Shown: piece after piece, positions 1-11,699 of the stretch
Layout: each line of letters begins with the position of its first letter
How positions within the stretch are numbered: the first letter of the stretch is position 1
DNA from: Erinaceus europaeus
Taxonomy: Eukaryota > Chordata > Mammalia > Eulipotyphla > Erinaceidae
Reading direction: 5' to 3'
DNA length: 64,000 nucleotides
NCBI RefSeq assembly: GCF_950295315.1
Contig: NC_080170.1
Span: forward strand, 93,542,054 to 93,606,053
Program-made: the position numbers and the translations under genes
The notes under the pieces: generated by a model
Database searches by the model: none
What the model was told of the DNA's origin: nothing
The model's input: the letters and a program-made list of their open reading frames with translations, nothing else

Positions 1-596
1 TCCTTTGTTCGGTGAGTACTTACAGTTCATGAGAGAGACATAAACATGTGGAAATAACTGAGGAAAGGTGTAGCATAAATGATACACTTCTCCCCTTTTC
101 TAAAATGTTTGAGAGATAACAAGTGAGTTCACCTTTATTACTGATAAATGCTAGGTTGGTGTGTGGAATAGAAATGCTGATCAAACCCCAGAATCAAGCA
201 TTTGCCCACCCAGTAGAGGCCCAGCTTTTCCTCTGAAGTGATTTGCAATAAGGAGAGGTGAACAAAACTTATGTTGTCTGCAGGCAACCCACCTCCCAAG
301 GCAATTATGGAGGTTTGAACTCAGCCTCCTCACTAACAAGCTGACAGATGAATTACCACAGATGGAAAATGAGTCCAAGGACATGAAGAGCCTCTTTGCT
401 AACACTGATTCCGTATAAAATGAAGTAACAGTCTACGGGGGGGTGGGGGCATCGAGGGGTGGGAAATGGGCTTCCCTTCCCCATCTACTACATAGAATAA
501 ACTAGAGCATGTGTCTCTTTCTTATCAGAGACAAAGTATAGTAGGAGCACAGGGAAGGAATTCCCATGTAAAGGTGCAAGGGTTTAAAGTATAGAT
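1..596. other. intronic sequence, nothing recognised
   Basis: Presumed MORC1 intron upstream of exon A. The only odd composition is a short G-rich run near 436-450. No exon with the family's N-terminal ATP-binding helix was seen. Confidence 0.5.
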
Positions 597-719
597 GCGG
601 TGAAGCAGGGCTGCAGTTGTCTCTCTGCCTCTCTCCCTCTCTATCTCCCCTTCCCTCTCAATTTCTGTCTGTCTCTAGCCAATAAATGAATAAAGATAAT
701 AAAAAAAGAAAATAAAATA
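597..719 (+). mobile_element. tRNA-derived SINE, family 2, 5'-truncated
   Basis: Begins at GGTGAAGCAGGGCTGCAG and keeps the pyrimidine-rich body and the AATAAA-type A/T tail seen in full copies (for example 58348-58575). The tRNA-like head is missing. Confidence 0.75.
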
Positions 720-1191
720 GCTCCACAGGAAGCCTGCTAGGAGCAGCTGGACAGCTGATGGGGGCTGGCCTAAGGATGGGGGGGGGGGTAGAGGGTGATT
801 TCAGAAATAGCCAAGCCAAAGATCTGTTTCCTTTGTCCTTTTTGGCCTCTGTTTGCCAGCCTAAGAGTGGGATATAGGACTCTTCTTTGGTGTCACCCTG
901 ACCACCTCTTGCTCTCCCTCTCCACTGATTGTCTAAAAATCCCTACCCTCTCTGAGAATCCCAGGTTGAAAGCAGCTTCTTGTGGGGCTCACACCAGTGT
1001 TGTCTCCAAGTCACCATCTTGCTCCACCCCAGCTTTTTCTATAGACAGTAGACCACTTATGAGAATAATTATGAGAAATGTCATTTTGTATATTAGAAAT
1101 GTACTCTTTTCCTTTTTTGAAAGGTACTCTGTTGAGAACATAGAGTATAATTTGTAGATCGTCTGTGAGGGTGTGAATAAAGAGATAGAAA

Positions 1192-1258
1192 TAACAGGAA
1201 ACCTAAGCTAAGCAGGGTCAGGTCTGGTTAGTACTTGGGTGGGAGAAGTAACAGGAAA
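1192..1258 (+). pseudogene. 5S rRNA internal fragment between short direct repeats
   Basis: Positions 1205-1246 match 5S rRNA nucleotides about 49-90 with three differences in 42 (includes AGCTAAGCAGGGTC and GGTTAGTACTTGG). TAACAGGAAA occurs at 1192-1201 and again at 1249-1258, as expected for a target-site duplication. There is no A-tail and both ends of the RNA are missing. Confidence 0.8.
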
Positions 1259-1690
1259 GTGAGACTATGGAAATGACCTAAGTAATATTTCACTCATGAG
1301 AATTTGAACTAGGTCAATGATTTTAGAAATGGGGAAGAAAAGATAGATACAAGTTGCATTTAATTCAGAACAAGTACAGTATTGACGGAAGGTTAAAGGA
1401 TTGAGAAGAATTACGTGTATCACAGAGTACAACAAATGTATTTAGAACTCACATGTTATATTCTTCTGGGTTTTTAGAAGGACGTCAATAGGGCCTATTA
1501 GTGTTATTTCACCTCACTTTCTCTAGCACTTAACATTATCACAAAATAATCTTTGCCATCTGAGTTGAAAGTGTCACTATTTCAGCTATATATGCTTTGT
1601 GAAAAATGAATTTTTTTCTTTAAAGTTAGCTATTCAAAAATTACTTATTTTGTTTGCCATCAAGCTGGCCAAAAATTACTTATTTGTGTT
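1259..1690. other. intronic sequence, nothing recognised
   Basis: AT-rich. No exon, repeat family or RNA recognised. Confidence 0.4.
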
Positions 1691-1699
1691 ATAAACTTT

Positions 1700-2215
1700 T
1701 AGAAAGTTTATTAGTGACTTAATATTGATTTACACTATTACAAGATATCTGTGGTATAATTCTGCACTGTATCCCCATCACCTCCACTAGAATCTACAAT
1801 AGTTCTCCTAAGGTTGCATATATGGGTTGATTATTATTTCTATAACTATCTATATTTATATATGTTTGCCCATTTTTCTGTGATAATCCATTGGTTAGGA
1901 ATTACTATAATATACTTGACCTCACTATGCTTTGTGCCTTTTTTAAGGGTACCTACTAATCAGTGTATCTTAGATATTGACAGGACCAAATGGTTTTGAT
2001 CTATTTAGCCAACCACTGTAGGTAACATATATCTTTTATTCCTTTACTGGAGAATTAATGGTTTATAGTCAATAGTAAAATAAAAATCAATACTTTGTAA
2101 CGTTTCTCATTTTCACATAACAATTCAAACCTCACTAGGTCCTTCTCTGTCTTCCATGACCTAAACCTCACCCCCCTCCCCCAGTCTTTTACTTTGGTGC
2201 AACACAGCATGGTAA
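1700..2215 (-). mobile_element. two old L1 3'-end fragments
   Basis: 1700-1900 resembles the reverse complement of the 3'UTR seen at 32018 and 43972 (TTATTAGTGA, GGTATAATTC, ACTATC). 2045-2215 resembles the L1-A 3' end (GGAGAATTAATGG, then AGTCTTTTACTTTGGTGCA). Both are diverged and carry no ORF. Confidence 0.6.
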
Positions 2216-2454
2216 CTTAGACATTTAAAAAACTATATGTATAAATATATTTTTGAACGATTCAAATCCTTGAAAAAAAAAGATTCAAATCGTTCAAATC
2301 CTTGAACAATTTAAGCTCAGTGACAGAATTTGATTATCTTATATATCTAAAACATTAAATACTTAGGCTAAAGAAAATATGTATACTTAGAGCTATGATC
2401 TAGGCAGTTAGAGAACTTGAAAGTATTAAATCAATTTCCCCTACCCCTGACATG

Positions 2455-3276
2455 TTAATTTAATAGTAATTTATGAGATTATAAATTCATAGAATTATAA
2501 TTTCACACCTTTCCCACCACCAAAGGTCTGTGTGCTCCCTACTACCACCCACTTAGATAATCACTGTATTTTCCTGCAGTTTTGGATATGGGTTGACTTT
2601 ATTTTCAAGTTCAATTCTGTAGATTCCACATATGAGTGAAACCATCCTGTAGTTGTCCTTTATCTCTTTATTTACTTCACTAAACATAATATTTTCCATT
2701 CCGCCCATTTTATCCCAAATGACACAATGTCATATTTTTTTTTATTGCTTAGTAGTACTCAGTTGAGTGTATGTCCCACAACTTTTTTATCCAGTCATCT
2801 GTAAAAGGGCATTTTGGTTGCTTCCATATTTTGGCAATTGTGAATAATGAAGCTAAGGACATGGGGGTACATATATTCATTCTAGTCAGTGTTATTATCT
2901 CTTTTGGATAAATGCTTGGGAGTGGGATTGCTGGATCATAATTATTTCCATTTGTATTTAATTAAGGAGTCTTCATACTGTTCTCCGTAGTGGTTGCACC
3001 AGTTTGCATTCCCACCAGCGGTGTATTAGAGTTCCTTTTTCTCCATATTCTTTCCAACCCTTATCCTCTCTTGTTTTGTTGAAACCATTCTAAAGGTGTG
3101 AGGTGTTATCTCAGTGTGGTTTTAATTTGCATTTCTTTGGTGATGAGTGAATTGGAGCATTACCATGGAGCTATATGAGTTCTTTATAGATGTTTGCTAT
3201 CAACTACTTGTAACAAATATGGTAGCAAATATGTTCTCCCAGTTGCTAGGTTTCCTGTTTATTCTTATGGAATTTT
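2455..3276 (-). mobile_element. old L1 3'UTR and ORF2 C-terminus, decayed
   Basis: Read on the minus strand this carries the L1 ORF2 tail signature (GGGAGTGGGATTGCTGGATC and TTTGCATTCCCACCAGC in reverse complement) with many stops. It is cut at its left and right ends by other repeats. It is more diverged than the L1-A element next to it. Confidence 0.75.
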
Positions 3277-3501
3277 CTTTTGGTGTTGTTAGTTGTTAGA
3301 TAGGACAGAGAGAAATAGAGAGCGGAGGGGAAGATAGAGAGGGGGAGAGAAAGATAGATAGACACCTGCAGACCTGCTTCACCGCCTGTGAAGCGACTCC
3401 CCTGCAGGTGGGGAGCTGGGGGCTTGAACCGGGGTCCTTACGCTGGTCCTTGCTCTTCGTGCCACATGTGCTTAACCCACTGGGCTACCACCCAATGCCC
3501 C
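3277..3501 (-). mobile_element. tRNA-derived SINE, family 1
   Basis: Reverse complement of the family-1 SINE. The tRNA-like head is at the right end (GGGCTACCACCCAATGCCCC side), with CCTGCAGGTGGGGAGCTGG in the body and a tail near 3277. It is inserted in the old L1. Confidence 0.85.
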
Positions 3502-3576
3502 ACTTTCTGAGTTTCTGAATCTATTGTGATAGACTATATATACCACTGAGAACTCACTCTATATTATCCTTTGCTT

Positions 3577-6567
3577 CTTTTTTAAAATTTCTTTATTGGG
3601 GAATTAATGTTTTACATTCGACAGAAATACAATAGTTTGTACATGCATAACATTTCTCAGTTTTTCGTATAGCAATACAACCCCTTTAGGTCCTCTGTCA
3701 TCCTTCTTGGAACTGTATCCCCCCCCCCCCCGAGACTTTTACTTTGGTGCGATACGCCAATTCCAGTTCAAGTTCTACTTGTGTTTTCTCTTTTGATCTT
3801 GTTTTTCAACTTCTGCCTGAGAGTGAGATCATCCCATATTCATCTTTCTGTTTCTGACTTATTTCACTTAACATGGATTTTTCAAGGTCCATCCAAGATC
3901 AGCTGAAAATGGTGAAGTCACCATTTTTTTTTTGTATAGCTGAGTAGTATTCCATTGTGTATATATACCACAACTTGCTTAGCCACTCATCTATTGTTGG
4001 ACACTTGGGTTGCTTCCAGGTTTTGGCTATTACAAATTGTGCTGCTAAGACCATATGTGTACACAAATCATTTTGGATGGGTGTGTTGGGTTCCTTAAAA
4101 TATATCCCTAGGAGAGGAATTGCAGGATCATAGGGTAGGTCCATTTCTAGCCTTCTGAGAGTTCTCCAGACTGTTCTCCACAGAGGTTGGACCAATTGAC
4201 ATTCCCACCAGCAGTGCAGGAGGGTTCCTATGACCCCACAACCTCTCCAGCATTTGCTGCTGCTATCTTTTCTGATGTATGACATTCTCACAGGAGTGAA
4301 GTGGAATCTCGTTGTCTTTATTTGCATCTCTCTGACAATCAAAGACTTGGAGCATTTTTTCATGTGTTTCTCGGCCTTTTGGATCTCTTCTGTGATGAAT
4401 ATTCTGTCCATGTCCTCCCTCCATTTTTGGATGGGGTTACTTGTTGTCTTGTTGTTGAGATTTGCAAGTTTTTTATATATTCTGGTTATTAGCCCTTGTC
4501 TGATGTATGGCATGTAAAGATCTTCTCCAATTCTGTGAAGAGTCTTTTGGTTTGGGTAGTGGTTTCTTTAGATGTGCAGAATCTTTTTAATTTGATGTAC
4601 TCCCATAGGTGTATGCTTTCCTTAGTCTTCTTCGTAATTGGATTCATTTGAATGAAAATGTCTTTAAAATTGATGCTGAAAAGAGTTCTGCCAATATTTT
4701 CCTATAAGTATCTGATAGTTACTGGTCTAACATCCAAGTCCTTGATCCACTTGGAATTCACTTTTGTATTTGGTGAAATATAGTGGTTCAGTTTCTTCTG
4801 CATATTTCAACCCATTTTTTCCAACACCATTTGTTGAAGAGACTCTGCTTTCCCCATTTAATAGTCCAGGCACCTTTGTCATAGATTAGATATCCATAGG
4901 TGTGGGGGCTTACTTCTGGGTTCTCAGTTCTATTTCACTGGTCAGTGTGTCTGTTCATGTTCCAGTACCAAGCAGTTTTGATGACAATGGCCCTATGATA
5001 TAATTTGAGATCTGGGAGTGTGATACCTCCAGTTCTGTTCTTTCTCTCAAGATTGTTTTGGCAATTATAGGTCTTTTATGGTTCCAGATACACATTTGGA
5101 GCATTTGTTCTATTCTCCTAAAAAATGTGCTTGGGATCTTGATGGGAATAGCATTAAATTTATAGATGGCTCTGGGTAGTATATTCATTTTGATGATGTT
5201 AATTCTTCCAACCCATGGACATGGAATATCTTTCCACTTCTTTGTGTCTTTTTCAATTTCCTTGAGTAGTGACTCAATTTTCAGTATACAAGTCTTTCAC
5301 TACTTTGGTTAGGTTTATTCCTAGCTATTTTTTTGTTTTTGTTGCTATAGTAAAAGGAGTTGATTTCTGGATTTCAATTTCTTCTAACTTGGTGTTTGCA
5401 TAGAGGAATGCCACTGACTTTTGAATGTTAATTTTGTAGCCTGACACCTTACTGTATTCCCTGATGATTTCCAAAAGATAATTGCTGCATTCTTTAGGCT
5501 TTTCTGTGTATACTGTCATGTCATCTACAAATAGGGAGAGTTTGACTTCTTCTCTTCCAATCTGTATGCCTTTAATTCTTTGCTCCTGACTGATTGCTAT
5601 GGCAAGAACTTCCAACACTATGTTGAATAGTAGTGGTGATAGTGGGCATCCCTGTCTAGTATCTGATCTGAGGGGAAATGCTTCCAGCTTTTCACCATTG
5701 AGTATGATGTTGGCTGTAGGTTTGCTATATATAGACTCCACTATCTTTAGGAATTTTCCATCTATTCCCATTTTTTGTAGTGTTTTGATCATAAAGGGAC
5801 GTTGTATTTTGTCAAAGGCTTTCTTTGCCTCTATTGATGTGGCCATGTGGCTTTTTGGTCTTACTTTTGTTGATGTGGTGGATTAGTTGATTGATTTATG
5901 TATATTAAACCAACCAGGCATGCCTGGGATAAACTCCACTTCATCATGATGAACAATCTTTTGAATATACTGCTGTATCTGGTTGGCTAGAATTTTGTTC
6001 AATATTTTAGCATCTATGTTCATCAGAGATACTGATCTATACTTTTCTTTTTTGGTTATGTTAATATGTTCTGCTTTTGGTATCAAAGTAATGTTGTCTT
6101 CATAGAAGCTGGAAGGGAGTATTCCAGTGTCTTCAATCTTCTGGAAGATTTTTGAAAGTTGAGGTATCAGTTCTTCTTTGAAAGTTTTGTAGAATTCATT
6201 TGTAAAACCATCTGGTCCGGGACTTTTATTCTTGGGAAGATTTTTGATAACTATTTCAATTTCATTAGCTGTGATGGGACTGTTCATGTTATCTAGTTCC
6301 TCTTTACTTAATTTTGGAAGTTGGTAGTTATCTAGGAAATCGTCCATTTCTTCCAGGTTCTCTAGCTTGGTGGCATAGAATTGTCCATAGAATCCTTGCA
6401 TGATATGTTGAATTTCTGAGGTGTCTGTTGTGATATCTCCTCCTTCATTTATGATCCGGTTTATTTGGGTCTTCTCCCTTTTTTGTTTTGTGAGTTTGGC
6501 TAACGGTTTGTCTATTTTGTTCACTCTTTCAAAGAACCAATATTTACTTTCATTGATCTTTCGTATT
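3577..6567 (-). mobile_element. L1-A: antisense L1, 3'UTR and ORF2 C-terminal half
   Basis: The 3' end starts at 3577 (AAAATTTCTTTATTGGGG). ORF2 runs leftward on the minus strand in pieces: C-terminal zinc-knuckle region at 3899-4513 ([22 protein letters not shown]), fragments at 4955-5188, the reverse transcriptase core at 5325-5846, and the fingers at 5883-6524 ([14 protein letters not shown]). The RT active-site motif reads FVDD where FADD is usual, and stops and frameshifts separate the blocks, so it is dead. It is broken at about 6567 by a second L1. Confidence 0.92.
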
Positions 6568-8058
6568 ATTTATTTAAGAAAGGAGACATTAACAAAACCA
6601 TAAGATAATGTTCCACACAATTCACAGCTCCACACAGTTCCCACCACCGGATCTCCATATCCCATCCCCTCCCTTGATAGCTTTCCCATTATCTATTCCT
6701 CTGGGAGTATGTACCCAGGGTGTTGTGGGTTGCAGAAGGCGGAAGGTCTGGCTTCTGTTATTGCTTCCCCACTGAACATGGGTGTTGATTCGTTGATCCA
6801 TACTCCCATTCTGCCTCTCTCTTTCCTTAGTAGGGTGGGTCTCTGGGGAAGTGGAGCTCCAGGACACATTGGTGGGGTCTTCAGTCCAGGGAAGTCTGGT
6901 CGGCATCATGCTGGCATCCGGAACCTGGTAGCTGAAAAGAGAGTTAACATACAAAGCCAAACAAATTGTTGAACAATCATGGACCTAAAGGCTGGAATAG
7001 TGCTGATGAAGTGTTGAGGGGGTACTTACTTCCTGTGGACTCTTGTGTACTTCTGCTTTCAGGTATATTTTTTTCATTGGTTTATGGGCACGTGTGAACA
7101 TATGCTTTATCTCAGGGGACCTGGACTATATCTAAGTCTGGGGACTTTATTGGGGAGTGGACCCCCTGAAATGGAATTAGAGAATACTACGAAAGGAAAG
7201 GTCTCACCCTAGTGATGAAGCTGAAGGGTTGTCATTCCACACCTGAGGTCTCTGTACACAGTCTGAAGTGAAGCATGCTGGGGTGGCACTCATTGCATTG
7301 ATTAGGTTGTGATCGGTGGATGCAGTATTATTTGATTTGAATTGAGAGAAGCGTGCAGGAAAGTGGGCCCACCCTAAGGTTTCAGGACTGGGGGAAATAT
7401 AGGCTCTATAGTGGAAATGTGAAGTTCCTGCTATCTTAGGGTTCAAAAAGACAATGGATAGTTAGTGTTATCATCTCATTATTTGGTAATTGGGTTAACT
7501 TTGAAAAGTCCCTTTGTTAGGGTTTGCTGTATAAAATCCAGAATCTTGTATATAGCTGTGCTACCGATTGCTTCTGTTCTCCCTGGTCTAGGCTTTTGAG
7601 AGAGTCAACATATCAAAGACTCAGCCTATGTATTAAAATGACTCAGTCTGTGTTTTAAAAATTTCTAGACATATGATCAATTTTTCCCCTCTTACATAAA
7701 TTAAATAGTGGTTTATATGACTACACTTTAATAGGAGTGTATATAAACACCATTCCCAACACCAAAGGACTGTGTCCCATCCCGATCACCCCCCCACCCC
7801 CACCACCGGCCCGGGAAGCCGAATGTCCACCCTCTCCCTCACCACAGGGTTTTTACTTTGTTGCCCTACTCTCAATTTAATCAGATCCTGCTTTTAGTTT
7901 CCCTTTCTATTCTTCTTTCTCAACTTCTGTTGATGAGTGGGATCATCTCATACTCATCTTTATCTTTCTGACTTAGCTGTCTTAACATAATTCCTTCTAG
8001 CTCCGTCCAAGATGGGTCAGATAACGTGGATTCATTGTTCTTAATAGCTGCATAGTAA
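6568..8058 (-). mobile_element. L1-B: second antisense L1 nested in L1-A (long 3'UTR)
   Basis: Aligns by eye with the L1-B copy at 61393-63400: the same 3'UTR (AACAAAACCATA, GGGAGTATG, GGTGGGTCTCTGGGGAAG), and at its left-reading end the first ORF2 tail bases (ATAGCTGCATAGTA). It stops abruptly at about 8058 and L1-A sequence resumes. ORFs seen inside are shadows of the UTR. Confidence 0.88.
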
Positions 8059-8210
8059 GCTCCCTCATTTCTTTATTGATTTTCTGCCTGGAAGATCTGT
8101 CAAGTTGAGAGAGTGGGGTATTGAAGCCCCCTACTATGACTGTGTTGCTGTTAATATATTTCTGTAGCTCTTTCAGTAGATGTTTGATGTATTTAGATGG
8201 CTTCTCTTTG

Positions 8211-8421
8211 GGTGCATAGATTTATTTTTATTTTTATTTTTATTATTTTTTTTAATAGGGGAGAGCACGAATGCAGTCCCCCACTACCACAAATTATGCA
8301 GTTGAGTTTCCCACATTTGGGGAAATTGCAGGGGTCAGCACATCTGGAGTGCAATGGATAAGCCTCGCCCTGGGAAAACCACCTTCGTGATCATAGTATC
8401 TCCCCTGGCAGGTGCATAGAT
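8211..8421 (-). repeat. 11-bp target-site duplication flanking U1 retropseudogene
   Basis: GGTGCATAGAT occurs at 8211-8221 and 8411-8421. The uninterrupted L1-A copy near 29110 carries the sequence only once, which confirms an insertion. Confidence 0.9.
8257..8410 (-). pseudogene. RNU1 pseudogene: U1 snRNA retropseudogene
   Basis: The reverse complement follows U1 snRNA almost base for base: GGGGAGATAC, ATGATCACGAAGGTGGTTTT, GGCGAGGCTTATCC, GTGCTGACCCCTGC, AATTTGTGGTAGTGGGGGAC. It is followed by an A-rich tail (T-rich on the + strand, 8222-8255) and flanked by an 11-bp duplication. The first ~8 nt of U1, which pair with 5' splice sites, are missing, and no snRNA promoter elements are apparent. 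Full-length otherwise. This is an L1-mobilised copy, not a functional gene. Confidence 0.93.
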
Positions 8422-9997
8422 GTTAATAATTGTTAAGTCCTCTTGATTGACTGATCCTCTGAGCATTAAGTAGTGTCCATCCCTATCTTTTTAAATTTTA
8501 CTTATTTTAAAGTCTAGTATGTCAGATATGAGAATAGCTGTTCCTGCCCTTTTATGTGGGCCATTGGCTTGTATGATAGTTTCCCATCCTTTCACTTTAA
8601 GTTTGTGTTTGTCTTGTTGAGTTAGGTGGGTTTCCAGTAAACAGCATATTGTTGAGTTCGTTTTCTGATCCATCTTCCTACTCTGTGTCTTTTATTATGT
8701 GAATTCAGGCCATTGACATTTATTATTATCAAAGATTGAAGATATTTTAATGCCATTCTTGTAGATTTTTAGAGTGTTCTGCTATTTGTCCTATTTATGG
8801 TGGTCTGACTGTTTAACATAGGAGACCTTTCAGAACTTCTTTCAGGGCAGGTTTGGTGATAGTTGATTCTTTCAATTTTTTTTGTCATAGAAGGTTTTGT
8901 TGCCTCCATCTTGTCTGAATGATAGTCTAGTAGGATACGGTAGTCTTGGTTGAAAGCCTTTCTCATTTTTCTCATTGAGTACTCGGTAGATATCTTGCCA
9001 TTTTCTTTTGGCCAATAGTGTTTGTGTGGAGAAGTCTGCTGCTAATCTTATGGGTTTTCCTCTGTAGATAAGTCTGTTTTTCTCTTGCAGCCTTCAGGAT
9101 CATTTCTTTATCCTTATTCCTTTCCATTCTAAATATGATGTGTCTTGGTGCCTTTAAATTTGGATTAATTCTGTTTGGAACCCTCTGGGCTTCTTGAACC
9201 TTTATGTCTTGTATGTTGTCTAGACTAGAGAAGTTCTCAGCCATTATGTCCTGCACAATACTTTCTTCCTTTCCCTCTCTTTCTTCCTCTGGTAAGCCAA
9301 TGATGGGTATATTATTTCTTTTGAAGTCCTCTCATAGGTCTCTGTTGTTGTTTTCAGTACCTCTTAATCTCTTTTTGAGATCTCTTACTTATTTTTAGTT
9401 GTCTATAATTTGTCCTTGATCTTGCTAATTCTGTCTTCAGCCTCTTTTATTCTATTCTCTGTCCCCTTTCTTGTTTACTGGAGTTCATCTATTTTGGTAC
9501 CCTGTTCTGGTACTGTTTTAGCTTGTTCAGCTAGTTGTGTTTTTAGCTCAGCTATTTCAGCTTTCAACTCTCTAATAACCTTGAGATAATTAGTGTTTTC
9601 TGATCCATCTTCCTACTCTATGCCTTTTAATAAGTAAATTCAGTCCACTGACAATTATTGATAATATGGAATGAAGATATTTTAATGCTATTATTGTAAA
9701 ACTTTAGTGTTCTCATATATGGCATGTTGGTGAGCCTTAGGGGATCCTCTCCTCCTGTCAGCAGTTTATTTGTTGGTAAAATTAAGATCAGAGGTGGTTT
9801 CTCAACTGGCAGACTGCCAGACTGTTACCAGTTGCTCGCTCCCTATTAGATACGGGTTTTCAGCCCAGGAATCTCTCCTTAGTCCCCACTCTGTCCACAA
9901 GACACATGTTTTTGCACTTACCCGTGACATGGTGGGTTCCCAAAGTATTCTGAGTCTTGTCTTGTGTTCTCAGGTGATCTTTGTTGTTCTTAGTTCT

Positions 9998-10114
9998 TCT
10001 TCTTCTTCCTTTTTTTTTATCAGAGCACTGGTGCAGGGGATTGAACTTGGAACCTTAGAGCCTCAGGCATGAGAGTCTCTTTGCACAACCATGATGCTAT
10101 CTACCTCTGTCCTT
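9998..10114 (-). mobile_element. tRNA-derived SINE, family 4, with 14-bp TSD
   Basis: The body carries GGGGATTGAACTTGGAACC and CCTCAGGCATGAGAGTCT. TTGTTCTTAGTTCT flanks it at 9984-9997 and 10115-10128 without mismatch. Confidence 0.85.
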
Positions 10115-10128
10115 TTGTTCTTAGTTCT

Positions 10129-11178
10129 AAAGGTATTTATTTATAGGTAATAATGAACACTATTAAATTTTCTTTAATGGATCAGTGAGTTAGCATCAAG
10201 AAAAACAAAATCTGACTTAGCCAAAGTGCTGAAAAGGAAGCTATAGGATCAAAATTAGCAAGTCTGACTGCTGGTATGGGATGATGAGGCATGGCAGGTC
10301 AGAGGGAGCAGTTACAAAAGGGCATAATGTATCAATTGTGTGATGGATTTGTTTATTACTTTGTTCATTGTCATGGTTTTATAAGTATGTACTTATATCA
10401 AATTATATACTTTCAACATGGCAGCTTTTTTGGTGTATAAGTGAAATCTTAACTAATCTGTCATGAGAGAGAGAGAGAGAGAGATAAGCTAGAACACATA
10501 TACCCACATGTTGAAATTACTTTTAAAACCTGATGACAGACTATGCATTTAAAGCTAGTCTCATTAGTTTTAGTTACCTCTTAAAACTGATAAAATAATA
10601 TTTATATTATGTGACTTAATAATACATATTTTTCATCAATTCGATTCCAAAGAACTTAGTTATTTTCAAAAATCAGATGCATCTACATGAGGCTATACTG
10701 GCTGCCACTTAAAAGCACACACATAGGGCTCTGATGAGAATTAACCCCTTAGAAGAGAGTCTGATGAACTTGATAAGAATGGAATTCATGCTTTGGAGGA
10801 AGGGCAGGAAGGTTGATTAATTTGATGGTGGCATCCTGGGGTCACATCACCAACTATCTGTAGTCTCTCTGGTAGAGAGAATATACTTGAAGTGTAAAGG
10901 ACCAGTCCAGTTCCAGAGCAGAGCTTGTCTGCTGTATACATGGTTTTTAAATGTATAGATGTTTTGTGTTTCTTTAAAGCCTTTTTGTTGCATGGTTGTT
11001 TTCCTGCAGTTTCTTGAGAAACTGCAGCCAAGATGCCTTTCCCAATTCCTTCTTTGTGCCACTACTCTGTCATTTTGTGGCTGAATTTAAGGAGGACAAA
11101 TAATTATATGAGCAGCATGACATTCTGATGAACAAGCTAAGTCCAATAGCTGTTAGTAATAACTGCTTTCTCTTACAG
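10129..11178. other. MORC1: intron upstream of exon A
   Basis: Unique-looking AT-rich sequence with a short (GA)n run at about 10464-10483. No further exon was found. 11171-11178 is the acceptor of exon A. Confidence 0.5.
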
Positions 11179-11247
11179 TGGATAATGAAAAACTGCAGGG
11201 TGGATTCATGTTGTGCTTCCTGGATGACGGATGTGGTATGAGCCCTG
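11179..11247 (+). CDS. MORC1: MORC1 internal exon A (GHKL G1 box)
   Basis: A 69-bp exon bounded by TCTTACAG and GTAAGT. It begins with the last two bases of a split valine codon and ends with the first base of an Asp codon completed in exon B. It encodes about residues 52-74, including GGFMLCF followed by DDGCGM. That DxGxG signature lines the ATP pocket in GHKL ATPases: the Asp contacts the adenine and the glycines allow the nucleotide lid to move. The preceding exon, which should carry the ELLDNARDA-type helix with the Mg-binding Asn, is not in the 11 kb to the left. Confidence 0.95.
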
Positions 11248-11699
11248 GTAAGTTAATTATCTAGATACTTAACTACAAGTTATAAGAAACATCCTAAAAA
11301 CCCATAAAACTAAATAAAAATAAATTGAATTATTTCTACCAAAACAGGTATGGAGCTGTTAGCAAAAATAAACCCAAGACCCCAGCATATGTTAAACTTT
11401 TTATATTTAAATATTTCATCTAACAGAGTAAATTCATTTGTGCCCATTTAAAGCAAGACAAAGAATGGATTTAAACATTGCTAGAAAAATGAAACTTCGA
11501 GGTCAGGTGACCACTGCTTCTCACATGAAGCATCTGGAAAGGAATAGTAACTGGTTGGACTGTAAATTGTTTTTAGCCTATCCTTTATATACTGTTTGTA
11601 TAACAATATGACAGCATCCAGTACTGTTAGGCTATTTTTAATTTCTGTTTAACCTTGAGTTATAGTTTCCCTCCATTTCTTTCATTCTTCTTCTGTTAT
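11248..11699. other. MORC1: intron, nothing recognised
   Basis: Starts with the exon A donor GTAAGT. No repeat or RNA identified. Confidence 0.4.

Larger units (their letters stand above)
8059..9722 (-). mobile_element. L1-A continued: ORF2 endonuclease region and ORF1
   Basis: Resumes L1-A about 560 bp further into the element than where it broke at 6567 (judged against 28401-28960). 8491-8673 encodes ORF2 endonuclease N-terminal sequence (CCLLETHLTQQDKH). 8769-9256 encodes pieces of the ORF1 C-terminal domain (RMERNKDKE). 9400-9600 is the ORF1 coiled-coil region. From about 9597 a segment already present at 8662-8790 is repeated. Confidence 0.85.

Noticed and set aside
3899..9256. Reverse transcriptase-like ORFs as a novel retroelement system or host gene
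   Set aside because: They are fragments of ordinary L1 ORF2 and ORF1 with stops, frameshifts and an altered active-site motif.
1..11178. Upstream exon carrying the first ATP-binding box
   Set aside because: No open frame with an ELLDNARDA-like helix and splice sites was found.
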